Positions 1 through 10,925 of a stretch of 64,000 nt of DNA are shown here, piece after piece (position 1 is the stretch's first letter; each line of letters opens with the position of its first letter). This stretch comes from Apodospora peruviana. Taxonomy: Eukaryota > Ascomycota > Sordariomycetes > Sordariales > Lasiosphaeriaceae. The position numbers were made by a program, and so were the translations under genes. The stretch lies in assembly GCA_033439685.1 (NCBI GenBank), contig JAUEDM010000003.1, positions 3,006,001 through 3,070,000 on the forward strand, in the 5' to 3' direction. The notes beneath the pieces were generated by a model. It saw only the letters and a program-made list of their open reading frames with translations. It was not told the origin of the DNA and ran no database searches.

Positions 1-33
1 CCATTTTTGGGCCATTTTTGGGCCATTTTGGGG
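1..33. repeat. Short tandem repeat, 11-bp unit, 3 copies
   Basis: Three head-to-tail copies of CCATTTTTGGG, the third with altered T and G run lengths, sit at the left window edge. The array may continue outside the window. No function is suggested. Confidence 0.8.
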
Positions 34-1516
34 GCGGCAGTGTGAGCTTGGCACCTTAACTTGAAGTCGATCAGCGCCGAAAACCTCGCGCTTGATTTCC
101 TGTTGCACCACATCTCCTTTCTCAGCGATTATGCAACTTCATAGTCAGTATAGTGGGTGTAAGCTGAATGAATCTACGAGGCGCTTGATGTCCATTCGAG
201 GGAGGTGTATTTCCGGTTTCCATTGTCAGGTTGTTGCCCTGACGTTACGGGCACTCGGATTGCTTAATTCCAGTTGAAACCGGGCGGGGTTCTCGTGGAT
301 GGCGACCGTTTCCTCCAAAGCGAAGAGGCCTGGACTGCTGGCCGTCAAGATGGGGAACATGCGGACCTGGAAACGACAGCTCCATTCCAGTGGCCAAGAT
401 GGGGATGGATGCTCCGCCTGTCCGCCTTCAAATCGACACGTCTGTGGAAAGGCTGCCAACAAAGCAGACTACATGTACGGAATAGACAGTCCGTTGCCAG
501 TGAAAATGTATGAACGTGCGAGTGGAATTGGAGGTGCTTTTTGAGATCGTGGCTCCCATCAACGCCCCCTGGAATGCACGCTTGCTCTGCAGGGCAGTTC
601 CGTCTCCTGGCGCACAAGGTCAGAAGGCGGGCGTGGCTGACTAGTCCTGCTCGTGGAGTGCCAGAAGTGGGACGCAACCCCCTTACGCGACGGGATTCAG
701 TGCTCCTTGTCCCTTTGTACCGCCCCGGGTGGGGATTGAGGTATACCCATTCGACCAATCTCAAGGCCCTCTCCCGCCTCTGATTTCTTGGAACCCAGCC
801 AGAGCCAGAGCCTGGCCCACAGCAGCCAAGTCCACACCTCACAGCGCAGCAGCCCTCAGCCAGCCCGTCCATCTCCCTTCCTCTCCCGTCCGTCAGCGCC
901 AGCCCTCGAAAACAGGCCCAACAAGCTGGCCCTTTTGACGACCTCAAGTTCTCGTCCCTTGCTGCGTAACACCATCGTCGACACGGCTTCGCGAGCTGGA
1001 ATGTTTTGGAGTGACTAGCTACAGTGTCATCCCTCTTCTACCAGCACCTGGTGCATCGATGCCTTCATAGTCGATCCCGCCCCAATACCCGACACCTCAT
1101 ACCTTATTTTGCATTCGACGGGCGCTATTACAAAGACTCCGAGGCCTGACACCTGTCTCGCCCCTTACCGACGACTGTGGGCTCTTTTGGTTCGGTCAGC
1201 TTAAATTGAGGCGACTTGACTCGGGTGACTTCTTCGGGGATCACGACATCGGTAGACATTGCCTCCCTGCGGTCCCCGTGACCCGTCGCCTGCCCAGGCT
1301 CGGCGAGCTCAATCACCATCACGATACCGAGTAGAGATCACACATTCGACTATACATCTCGAGCCCGATATCTCCAAATACCTCGCAGAATCATCTTGCC
1401 CAGCTTCATCTCTTGTTGGCCATACAGCTTGACGGTCCTGTTTAAGTCAATCTGTGATAAGACCATCGCTTTGCCCTTCGAAACAATTGCTTCGGATCCG
1501 CCAGTTGCCTTTCACG
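1..1516. other. Upstream region and probable 5' leader of the CDC4-like gene
   Basis: I see no convincing gene here. Overlapping open frames on both strands (for example 345-947 on the minus strand) begin at non-ATG codons and match no family I know. The last 455 nt (1062-1516) contain no ATG on the plus strand, which fits an untranslated leader and supports 1517 as the start of the following gene. Confidence 0.6.
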
Positions 1517-3736
1517 ATGGCTGGATACAACAGACCTCTCAGCTTCTCCGAGAGGAGGGGAAGCGTCTTCAACGATGAGTTGGCACTCAGTACGCACCAT
1601 GTCAAGATGTCGCAGCAGCGTCCGCGAGGGCCACCCACCCCAAGCATGAGCACACCACAGGCAGATTTCGATCAGCAACTTACCGGTTCACCCCCACCGC
1701 CGCCGACACCTGCCGCATCGCCAGGGCCAGCGCACGCTCAACCCAGCTGGGGGAATACTGAGCAAGATGAGGAAATCTACCTCTCCGAACTCCGCCAGCA
1801 CTTCATCAAGTGCAATGGCGCTCGACGCACTAGGCTACTCGCGGACCTCTTGAATCTTTGCACGAGCCAGCAGCTGAGCTTTGTCCACCAGTTCGTCAGT
1901 CCGCTTTTGAAGAAAGACCCCTTTACCAGTCTTCCGGATGAACTTTGTTTGCGGGTACGTATTTGCCGCTCCTAGGGACGAGTGATCACCACTGACATGT
2001 CCAGATTCTATCCTTCATCGACGACCCGAAAGTCCTCGCGCGGGCATCTCAGGTGTCCCGGAGATGGCGGGATCTCTTGAGTGATGACATGACATGGAAA
2101 AATCTCTGCGTGAAACACGACTATCAGCGAAGACTGTCCGAAGCGCAATCGTCAATGCAAATCCCCATGTCGGCGAGGTCGGATATATCACCGATTCATA
2201 TCGATGATGGTAGTTCTTCCAGCCACAGTTACCCCGGCGCGCTTCCGTCGAGCGCGTTGTCAAATTCTGGGTCTATGAGCTTCGATGGCAGTGCAAGCCA
2301 AATGGCCAATCTGCGCCCACGGCTCAAGTCATACAAGTCGCACTTCAAACAGCGATATCTGGTGGATGCTGCGTGGCGTACGGGCGGCCGTAACACGACT
2401 CGGAATATCACCCAGGACGGCGGCGTCGTCACTAGCCTTCACCTGACCTCCAAGTATATAATTGTGGCTCTCGATAACGCCAAGATCCACGTATTTGATA
2501 CGGAAGGTAACGCGCAGCGGACTCTACAAGGCCATGTAATGGGTGTCTGGGCCATGGTGCCTTGGGACGACATTCTGGTCAGCGGGGGCTGCGACCGTGA
2601 TGTCCGCGTCTGGGACCTGACAACTGGGTTGGTCATCTGATTTCTGCCCTCTTTTTCAATTGCTGACATTTGTGGTGCAGTGCTTGCCTCCATACGCTTC
2701 GTGGTCACACATCCACGGTTCGTTGTCTTAAGATGTCGGATAAAAATACTGCGATTTCCGGATCCAGAGATACCACACTTCGGGTGTGGGACATAACCAC
2801 TGGGCTATGCAAAAACGTGCTCATAGGACATCAGGCCAGTGTCCGCTGCTTGGAAATCAAAGGCGACATTGTTGTTTCCGGTAGCTACGATACCACCGCC
2901 AAGGTTTGGAGCATTTCCGAAGGCCGCTGTCTGCACACACTTCAGGGGCACTACAGCCAAATTTACGCAATCGCTTTTGATGGCTACAGAGTGGCGACTG
3001 GAAGTCTCGACACTAGTGTCAGGATTTGGAACGCTACTACTGGGTAAGGACTCGTCTAGACACCTCATGTTCGGAGCTTGAATAACAGTTGAAATAGTGA
3101 GTGTCAAGCCGTTCTTCAGGGCCATACGTCCCTGGTAGGACAACTTCAAATGCGTGGGGGTACTCTTGTGACCGGAGGCAGCGATGGCTCTGTGAGAGTG
3201 TGGTCACTTGAGAGGTTCTGCCCTATCCACCGGCTAGCCGCACATGACAATAGTGTCACCAGCTTGCAGTTCGACGACACGCGAGTTGTCAGTGGTGGTA
3301 GCGACGGCCGCGTAAAAGTGTGGGACCTGAAGACTGGCCATCTTGTCCGTGAGCTCATTGCTCAAGGCGAAGCTGTATGGCGAGTGGCCTTCGAGGACGA
3401 GAAATGCGTCGCAATGGCTCTCCGAAACAGCCGAACAGTCATGGAGGTAGGAAACCAAGCCTTTGAATCCGGTCGGTTCCTCATTAACTTTGTTGGTATT
3501 AGGTCTGGTCCTTCTCCCCTCCTGAAGAAGTGCTTTATGAACGGCCGGCTTCCTTACCACAGAGACCTTTGGATGCGCCCGTCCCTGAGCGCCCAATGAG
3601 TGCAATCTCGCTGGATTACGGAGCAACTGCCAACGCGATGCGAGAAGACGTTGAGATGGCAGATGCCGGGCCATCCACCGCGCCTCTTCAACGAGTAAAC
3701 ACATCATTTTTCGATTTGCAGTCGCCTACTGATTGA
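1517..3736 (+). CDS. CDC4: Cdc4/FWD-1-type F-box and WD40-repeat protein (SCF substrate receptor)
   Basis: Exons 1517-1954, 2005-2627, 2681-3043, 3098-3446 and 3503-3736 give 668 aa. The N-terminus is proline-rich and low-complexity. An F-box follows at about residues 138-185 (LPDELCLRILSFIDD, then a conserved VSRRWRDL), and from about residue 260 to 600 there is a run of WD40 repeats with GH...WD spacing, such as LRGHTSTVRCL and SGSRDTTLRVWD. This is the layout of yeast Cdc4, Fbw7 and Neurospora FWD-1, which dock phosphorylated substrates (CDK inhibitors, the FRQ clock protein) on the SCF ubiquitin ligase in the nucleus. The start lies in a good context (ACGATGG), and the open frame upstream of it has no ATG. 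All four introns are 50-56 nt. The family call is firm; whether it corresponds to FWD-1 rather than another Fbw7-like receptor is inferred. Confidence 0.93.
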
Positions 3737-5198
3737 GCGGCAATCAGCGATTCTGTATCGATCCAGCATCATATATCGTCTTTATCTTTTCGCTACGAAC
3801 ATCAACTGTCAAACGCGCATATTTCGGTCTTCAAGAATTCTGGCGGCAGCAGCTCGCTTCCCTTTTGAGAGTTTCATATTCTCGCTTTTTGTTTCGCGCG
3901 CCCTTTTTGTCCATCACCGCACCATTGGCATAACAGATACCACATCCAGGACATGATGCAAACATCATATACACATATTTTCTGGTCTAATTCATTGCAG
4001 AAAGAGAGCGCACGGGGTGGAAGATTTTGTCGAATGGCATTGCTATGGCGTTATATGAGCATGAATGGGAACGGGTTTTGGGTTTCGGTTTTGCGCATCT
4101 CGTATTGGAGAACAGCCGTGGTTACTTTTTTTAGTAATGAGAGAGCAGCATCATGGGAAAGGAGAGGCAACAACACGTACAACGTGCAGCAGCAGCAGCA
4201 GAGACATGCAACATTGCTTTGATATCGAATATCAACCGTACGGCCTGAGTCGAGGGTATTGGCTAGGGTTGGCTCCGCAGAATTCTCGTCCGACTGAACG
4301 GACAGAATTATATTCCGTACCAGTTGAGACTATATTAGTTTATAATTAATCTTGTCAACTGAGACTTTCAAGGTCAATTTCTTCCCACCGATAGGTATGT
4401 TTTGGGGTTGCTTTGGCATTCAGAACCGGCTACGACTAGGGGCGACAGGGTGGAGCGGAGCTCAGTCAGTTCGACCAAGGCTCGGGTTCCATCCGATATT
4501 GGAGCTTGGGACACAAGTGTTGTTAAAGCTGTATATGGTGCCTGGAAACTCCTAAGGATTACCCAAGATAGATATAAAGTTGGATAGGAAATCAGTGCAT
4601 GGCCTTGGAGCTTGACTGGTACAAAACACGTCTGACGGTTTCCAACGTTCAGCTGTCGGCCCGGGGCTGCCACTCTCAGGGTTTCATTGTTCAGCTTCCA
4701 TCCAAACCTCAGAAGTGTTCAGGTACCTCGCGTGTCCACCATAATAACCTACCCTAGCTCTGAATAGGTATCAATATTTGAACGTGTACAAGATAGGGTA
4801 GATAAGAGCGCCATTATCTTGAATTTTCCTTTCGTTTGAACTCTTAGAGAATCCAAATACCTTACCTACCTACCTTAGGTATCCGTAATCAACATAACAT
4901 CCATAAACAGGGCTTAGTTACCTAATCCTTATTAGTGGACCGCCGCGTTGATCAGCAAAGACCCGAAAGCGAGAGGTGGAACTCCGATTGCAACACCCCC
5001 CTGGCCAAAATTAGCTTGGCCCTGGTTCAACAAGCATCCGTCGTCTGCTCCAACGCCGCTCCAAAAACTGCGAGTGGCCCATTTTTTCCCACGCCTTGAC
5101 AAGAGACAGCTCAGCTCCGGAGTCCGGGACGTCACTGCCCCAAACCAAAACATCGTCAATTCTCCCATATTGTTGACGTCCATCAGTCACACACAACA
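3737..5198. other. Intergenic: 3' end of CDC4-like gene and promoter of PDA1
   Basis: No gene is supported. It holds a (CAG)n stretch near 4187-4201 and AT-richer DNA with ACCTACCT/TACCTTAGGTA motifs at about 4860-4884. About 600 nt before the next start (4602-5198) lack a plus-strand ATG. Confidence 0.6.
4871..4881. repeat. Palindromic motif TACCTTAGGTA
   Basis: This 11-mer has perfect 5-bp arms around one base. The same motif occurs in reverse complement, twice, at 22202-22225, with related palindromes at 21749-21758 and 33485-33501. All copies are intergenic. Confidence 0.6.
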
Positions 5199-6781
5199 AT
5201 GTTTTCTCGAGCCGCTCGGTTAACGAGGGCAGTGGTGCCCGTCCGCGCTCCGGTCGCCGCCGCCGGCGTCCCTCGCGCTTCTATCCCTGGTGTCGCCGCC
5301 GCTGTCGCCCGGAGGACCGTCACGACCAATGCTGCTTCGGCGCAGGTCGACGTGAGCTCTGTTCCCCAGGTATGTTTACTTCCCATTCAATTTGTGTTGC
5401 ACTGAAGCTCGAGCTCGATTGGATTTTTGTGTTGCTTGATGTTATGAGAGGTTGACGTCGATTTCGATTACAGTCGGAGGATGAGCCATTTCAGGTCACC
5501 CTCAGCGATGAGAGCTTCGAGACCTACGAGCTCGACCCCCCGCCATACACCATGGAAGTGACCAAGAAGGAGCTGAAGCAGATGTACTACGACATGGTCG
5601 TCATCAGGTAAACTGAAGAGCAAAAAGTACCGGATATTTTGGCAGGAACTATTCTGACACCCTTTTTTGTGCTGTTCAATAGGCAAATGGAGATGGCCGC
5701 CGACAGGCTATACAAGGAGAAGAAGATTCGAGGTTTCTGCCATCTGTCCACTGGCCAGGAGGCCGTCGCGGTCGGAATCGAGCATGCGATCGAGAAGACG
5801 GACGACCTGATTACCGCCTACCGATGCCACGGCTACGCCTACATGCGCGGCGGCACCGTCCGTTCCATCATCGGCGAGCTCCTCGGCCGCCGCGAGGGTA
5901 TCGCCTACGGAAAGGGCGGCTCCATGCACATGTTCACCAAGGGATTCTATGGCGGCAACGGCATTGTTGGTGCCCAGGTCCCCGTGGGCGCCGGCCTGGC
6001 CTTTGCCCAGAAGTATACTGGTGGCAAAAAGGCTACTGTTATCCTCTACGGTATGACAAAGCATTATCATACTATGACGCTTGATCATTGGAGCGCTGAC
6101 TGAGCTGTGACGACTACAGGTGACGGTGCCAGCAACCAGGGTCAAGTCTTTGAGGCTTTCAACATGGCCAAACTCTGGAAGCTTCCGGCTCTGTTCGGCT
6201 GTGAGAGTGAGTTTTGCCCTGATGATGCAGTATACCGGTATCTTTACGGCCTACTAACTCGGATTGCAATAGACAACAAGTACGGTATGGGTACATCGGC
6301 GGCCCGCTCGTCGGCTCTTACGGATTACTACAAGCGTGGGCAGTATATTCCCGGTCTCAAGGTCAACGGCATGGATGTTCTTGCTGTCAAGGCAGCCGTC
6401 AAGTACGGTAAGCAGTGGACCGAGGAGGACAACGGCCCGATGGTGCTCGAGTACGTCACCTACCGGTATGGTGGCCACAGTATGTCGGATCCCGGCACCA
6501 CCTACCGCACGCGTGAGGAGATCCAGCGTATGCGGTCGACGAACGACCCCATCGCCGGCCTGAAGCAGCACATTCTTGACTGGGGCGTTGCCCAGGAGGA
6601 CGAACTCAAGGGCCTCGACAAGGAGGCGCGCAGCCACGTCAACGAGGAGGTTGCCATCGCCGAGGCCATGGCCCACCCCGAGCCCACTCCCAAGATCTTG
6701 TTCGAGGATATCTACGTCAGGGGTTCCGAGCCGCAGTTTATTCGGGGACGCACGACGGATGAGAACTTCTACTTCAACTAG
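5199..6781 (+). CDS. PDA1: Pyruvate dehydrogenase E1 component, alpha subunit (mitochondrial)
   Basis: Exons 5199-5369, 5474-5607, 5683-6050, 6120-6206 and 6273-6781 give 422 aa. The first about 45 residues are rich in Arg, Ala and Val with no acidic residue, a typical mitochondrial presequence. The thiamine diphosphate motif runs from GDG (residues 225-227) to NN (254-255). The regulatory loop YRYGGHSMSDPGTTYR carries the serines that PDH kinase phosphorylates in this family. With E1 beta the protein decarboxylates pyruvate and reductively acetylates E2 lipoyl groups in the matrix. Length and motifs match fungal Pda1 along the whole protein. Splice sites are GT-AG, and a CTAAC branch site is visible before exon 5. 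Confidence 0.97.
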
Positions 6782-7459
6782 GGGCACCTAATATCTGAGG
6801 CTCCAGTCCACCCGCTTCCTACAACTCAATACCACCTTAGATCTTAACAACCTCCTGCAAATCGCTGCGATGCTGGCGTTGACGAGCTTCCTGTCAGCCT
6901 TGTTCCTGTTTTTGTACACTATTCTACCTTAGTAAACTTAGAGGCCTTGGGATAGCATGAAATTGATTTGAATGCGCTTAATGAATATGCTATTGCTGCC
7001 GATGTTGCACAATGAGGAGCAATGAATTCCAGGTTGTTGAAATACTCCGTAAGTCTAAAAACTGAAAGCCAGGCAGAACATGAAGGCCACAGGCTGCAAC
7101 AGCGCAATTGACCACTAAATTGCCTAAAATGCGACCGGGCTCCCGCCATGTGACTAGCCCACTTTACGCGACACCTAGTCGCGGTTGGCGTTTGGCAGGT
7201 CGCGTAATTGAGCGCGTCAGGCAGAACCTTACATGTACCTGCCTATACGTGCCAATCCATCTATTGATACACGGCAGCTCACGCCCGAGTACAAATAGCA
7301 CCTCCCATCTCATCTGCCTGCCTCAATGATTTTGCGGCCTAGACGCTCGCAACCGTGGCTCCTCTCATCCGGATTCTCCTCTCCCTCAGACTTTCCGCCG
7401 CGAGCAGCAGCGCATCGAAACGAACTCTTCTGCTGTCGTCGTTGTCGCCAATTACCAAA
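6782..7459. other. Intergenic: PDA1 3' region and DNA ligase promoter
   Basis: No gene is supported. The main content of note is the CGCG-core cluster at 7164-7217, listed separately. A TACTCCGTA motif lies near 7044. Confidence 0.6.
7164..7217. promoter_or_regulatory. Cluster of CGCG (MBF/MCB-like) sites upstream of DNA ligase I
   Basis: Four CGCG cores lie within 50 bp: ACGCGA at 7166-7171, TCGCGG at 7179-7184, TCGCGT at 7200-7205 and GCGCGT at 7212-7217. The first and third form a 9-bp inverted repeat (TTACGCGAC at 7164-7172, GTCGCGTAA at 7199-7207). The cluster is about 250 bp before the ligase ATG. Yeast CDC9 is a classic G1/S gene controlled by MBF through ACGCG elements, so the position fits. 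Binding itself is inferred. Confidence 0.5.
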
Positions 7460-10400
7460 ATGGCTCCCAAGCAGTCGACCTTGGGGTATGTAAAGTCCTC
7501 GCAACTTACTCTGGGGTGTGTATGATCTGCACATTCATTTTGTTTTGCACGTTGGAAGTTTGTCCTTTGCAAGGTGTTGGATTTAGCTAATAATATTCGA
7601 TATGCGTGTAGTAAGTTTTTCGGTGCGCCTACGAACGGTGGACCTGCTGGTCCCAAGGCGCCTCCGCAACAGACCAAGCTGTCGTTTGCGACCAAGGCTA
7701 AACCTAAGATACCCGTTGAGGAGGAGAAAGAGGAAGAGGTGGAAGTTGGGGAGGTAGAAAAGGAGAGCAATAAAGAGGAGGAAGAGGCGGAAGATGTGGA
7801 TTCCAAGGAGAATGCCGATCCGGTAAAAGGTGAGAAACAAGAAGAACAAACGCTGGAGAAGTGATGCGTACTGACTGACTGGCCTGGGGCTGCGGAACAG
7901 AAACCAAGAAGAGGGGCCGTCCAGCAGGCTCAACTAAAATCTCGGCGGCCAAAAAAGAAACGGCAAGAAATGGGAAGAAGACTGCCGCTGCCGAAGTGGT
8001 TGCGGTTGATGATGACGATGCCGATGATGTCGTCGCGCCAGCAAGCAAGAGGTTTAGGAAAGGCGGCCGTCGGGTAATTGAGGAGGAAGATGATGACGAC
8101 GAGGTCATGGAAGACGCGCCGGTCGCAAAGGTCGAGAAGAAAGACACCGCTACGTCAAAAGTTGTCAACAAGAAAGACGCTTTTGTGCAACTGGGAGGAC
8201 GCAAAAAGGCTCCTCCTCCTCCCGCCGAACCCGAAAAGGTGAAATCTGAAAAAGCAGTAGCAGCAGCAGCATCAGAGTCAACGGCCTCTGTGGTCGAAGA
8301 AGCTGAGGACGGTGATACGGACCCTGAAGTGGATGAAGAAGACGCAGAGGATGATGAAAAACCCTCGGTCGTCGCAAAGGCGCGGAAAATCGTCCAGACC
8401 ACGCTTACGTCCAAGAACGTCAAGGACCCCTATCCGGACTGGAAACCGGGCGAGCCCGTCCCGTACGCCGCCTTGTGCACGACGTTCTCGCTTATCGAGC
8501 TCACGACCAAGAGATTGATCATCATGGAGCACTGCTCCCTGTTCCTGCGTCAGGTGCTGCGGCTGACACCCGACGACCTGCTGTCGACGGTCCTGCTGAT
8601 GATCAACAAGCTTGCGCCCGACTACGCGGGCGTGGAGCTGGGCATCGGCGAGTCTCTCATCATGAAGGCGATCGGCGAGACGACGGGCCGCAGCCTAGCG
8701 GTCATCAAGCAGGACCAGAAGGAGATAGGCGATTTGGGTCTGGTGGCGGTCAAGTCCAGGTCGACACAGCCGACCATGTTCAAACCAAAAGCGCTGACCA
8801 TACGTGGCGTCCACAAGGGCCTGATGGGCATCGCGACGGTGTCGGGTAACGGTGCCCAGGCGCGGAAGGTGAGCGAGATCAAGAAACTGCTCTCGGCCGC
8901 CGACGCCAACTCGACCGGCGGCAGGGTGGACGTTACGAAGGACAAGGGTGGCCCGAGCGAGGCCAAGTATCTTGTTCGCTTTCTGGAGGGCAAGTTGCGG
9001 CTTGGCCTCGCGGAGAGAACGGTGCTTGTTTCGCTTGCTCAGGCGATGATTGCGCACGAGGCAGCAAAAAAGGGCACCGTTCCTACTACTAGTGAGATTG
9101 AGAAGGCCGAGTCGATTCTCAAGATTGTTTATAGGTTTGTTTTGTCTAACGCTCCATTACTGGAAAAGTGTATGTTGCTAATACGGTGATGTTTTCAGTG
9201 AACTGCCCAGTTATGATGTTATCATTCCTGCCATGGTGGAGCACGGCATCATGAACCTGAGAGAGCATTGCAAACTCCGCCCCGGCGTGCCTCTCAAGCC
9301 CATGTTGGCGAAACCGACCAAGGCCATCACCGAAGTGCTCGATCGCTTCGAGGGTCAGACGTTCACGTGTGAGTACAAGTACGACGGCGAACGGGCTCAG
9401 ATCCACTACGTCGCAAAGGACGCAGACGAGGAGCTCAGCCAGTCGATGCCGGCGGGCGCAGCGACCACCACCGAGGCTGGACGCGGTGTAGCTGCCATCT
9501 TCTCCAGAAACTCCGAAGATCTTTCAAAGAAATATCCTGACGTTTTGGCCAAGCTGAATACGTGGGTCGACGAAGACACAAAGAGCTTTGTTCTGGACTG
9601 CGAGTCGGTGGCCTGGGACGTGGTTGAGAAGAAGGTCTTGCCCTTCCAGCAGCTCATGACGCGGAAGAAGAAGGATGTTAAAGTGGAAGATGTCAAGGTC
9701 AAGGTCTGCGTGTTTGCCTTTGACCTGCTCTATCTGAACGGAGAGGCGGTCGTGGAGAAGTCGCTCCGCGAGCGCCGCGAGCTCCTACGCAAGTCGTTCA
9801 AGCCCGTCGAGGGCGAGTTTTCTTTCGCCACGAGCATGGATGGGCAGGAGTTGGACGAGATCCAGACCTTTTTAGACGAGTCGGTCAAGGCATCCTGCGA
9901 GGGCTTGATGGTCAAGATGCTTGACGGCACCGAGAGCGGGTACGAGCCGAGTAAGAGGAGTCGGAATTGGCTCAAGGTTCGTCGTTGTTGTCCTCCATTT
10001 CCGTCTAAATCTATTCAACTTTGCTAACATTCTCTTCTACCAAACAGATCAAGAAAGATTACCTCTCCGGCATAGGCGACTCGTTGGATCTAGTCGTCCT
10101 GGGCGCCTACCACGGTAAAGGCAAGCGAACCTCCGTGTACGGCGCCTTCCTCCTAGCGTGCTACAACCCTTCCACGGACAGCTACGAGACGGTCTGCAAC
10201 ATCGGGACCGGCTTCAGCGAGGCTGTGCTCGAAGAGCTGCACTCGCAGCTATCGCAGATCGTCATCGACAGACCGAAACCCTTCTACGCCCACAGCTCGG
10301 GCGGCCAGCATCAGCCCGACGTCTGGTTCGAGCCCCGCTTCGTCTGGGAGGTCAAGACGGCCGACCTGACGCTCAGCCCGCGCTACAAGGCCGGCATGAA

Positions 10401-10584
10401 GGAGGGCGTCGACCCGGCTGGCGACAAGGGTATCTCTCTGAGATTTCCGCGCTTCATTAAGGTCAGGGACGACAAGAAGCCCGACGAGGCGACGACGAGT
10501 CGCCAGGTCGCTGAGATGTATAAAAAGCAGGAGAGTGTGGCGAAGAATAAAGGTCCTGCTGTGGATGATGATTTCGAGTATTAG
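7460..10584 (+). CDS. CDC9: ATP-dependent DNA ligase I
   Basis: Exons 7460-7485, 7612-7829, 7901-9134, 9199-9976 and 10048-10584 give 930 aa. Residues 5-12 read QSTLGKFF, a PCNA-interacting PIP box (QxxLxxFF) split by intron 1. A long acidic/basic low-complexity tail follows, with an AT-hook-like KRGRPAG and likely nuclear signals. The DNA-binding and catalytic domains come next: the adenylation motif KYDGER with nucleophile Lys553, then WLKIKKDYL, and an OB-fold C-terminus ending in acidic residues. The enzyme seals Okazaki fragments and repair nicks. The start is set by the PIP box and by an AAAATGG context. A possible G1/S promoter cluster lies about 250 bp upstream. Family identity is unambiguous. 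A mitochondrial isoform is possible in this family, but no presequence is visible in this model. Confidence 0.95.
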
Positions 10585-10925
10585 GTCTGGTCTAGTTTAT
10601 GTTTGCGACGCGTCCGGGCGGATGGATAGGTGGGTGGCTTAGCGGTCAAATATGTCTGTATCTGTAACAAGTGTTCTTCGGGGGCTTTTGGGGCTACTAC
10701 CTATTTGCTATGTATATAGTTCAACGGATAACATGAAAGTCCTTGCTAGACCATATAATATTGAAGGGCCAGTTATATGAGGATATGCCATCTATATGCC
10801 GTAATAGTGTGCAGTGTGCAGGTATATACACTCAAACTCCCGGGATATTTACGCATCGAATTTCCATATCCTGTCCCAGATCTCCCATCATCTGGACAAT
10901 ACCCTCCAGACATACTCAGAACCCG
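10585..10925. other. Short convergent spacer, DNA ligase and PPR gene 3' ends
   Basis: 341 bp between two convergent genes. It is AT-rich in the middle and I see no gene or RNA in it. Confidence 0.6.

Noticed and set aside
345..947. 200-codon minus-strand open frame upstream of CDC4
   Set aside because: It starts at TTG, overlaps several other frames, is rich in Arg, Gly and Cys as expected from GC-rich non-coding DNA, and shows no family motif.
5708..6145. Minus-strand frames over PDA1 and similar antisense frames over CDC9, NRD1 and YTA7
   Set aside because: They are codon-bias shadows of well-supported genes on the other strand.
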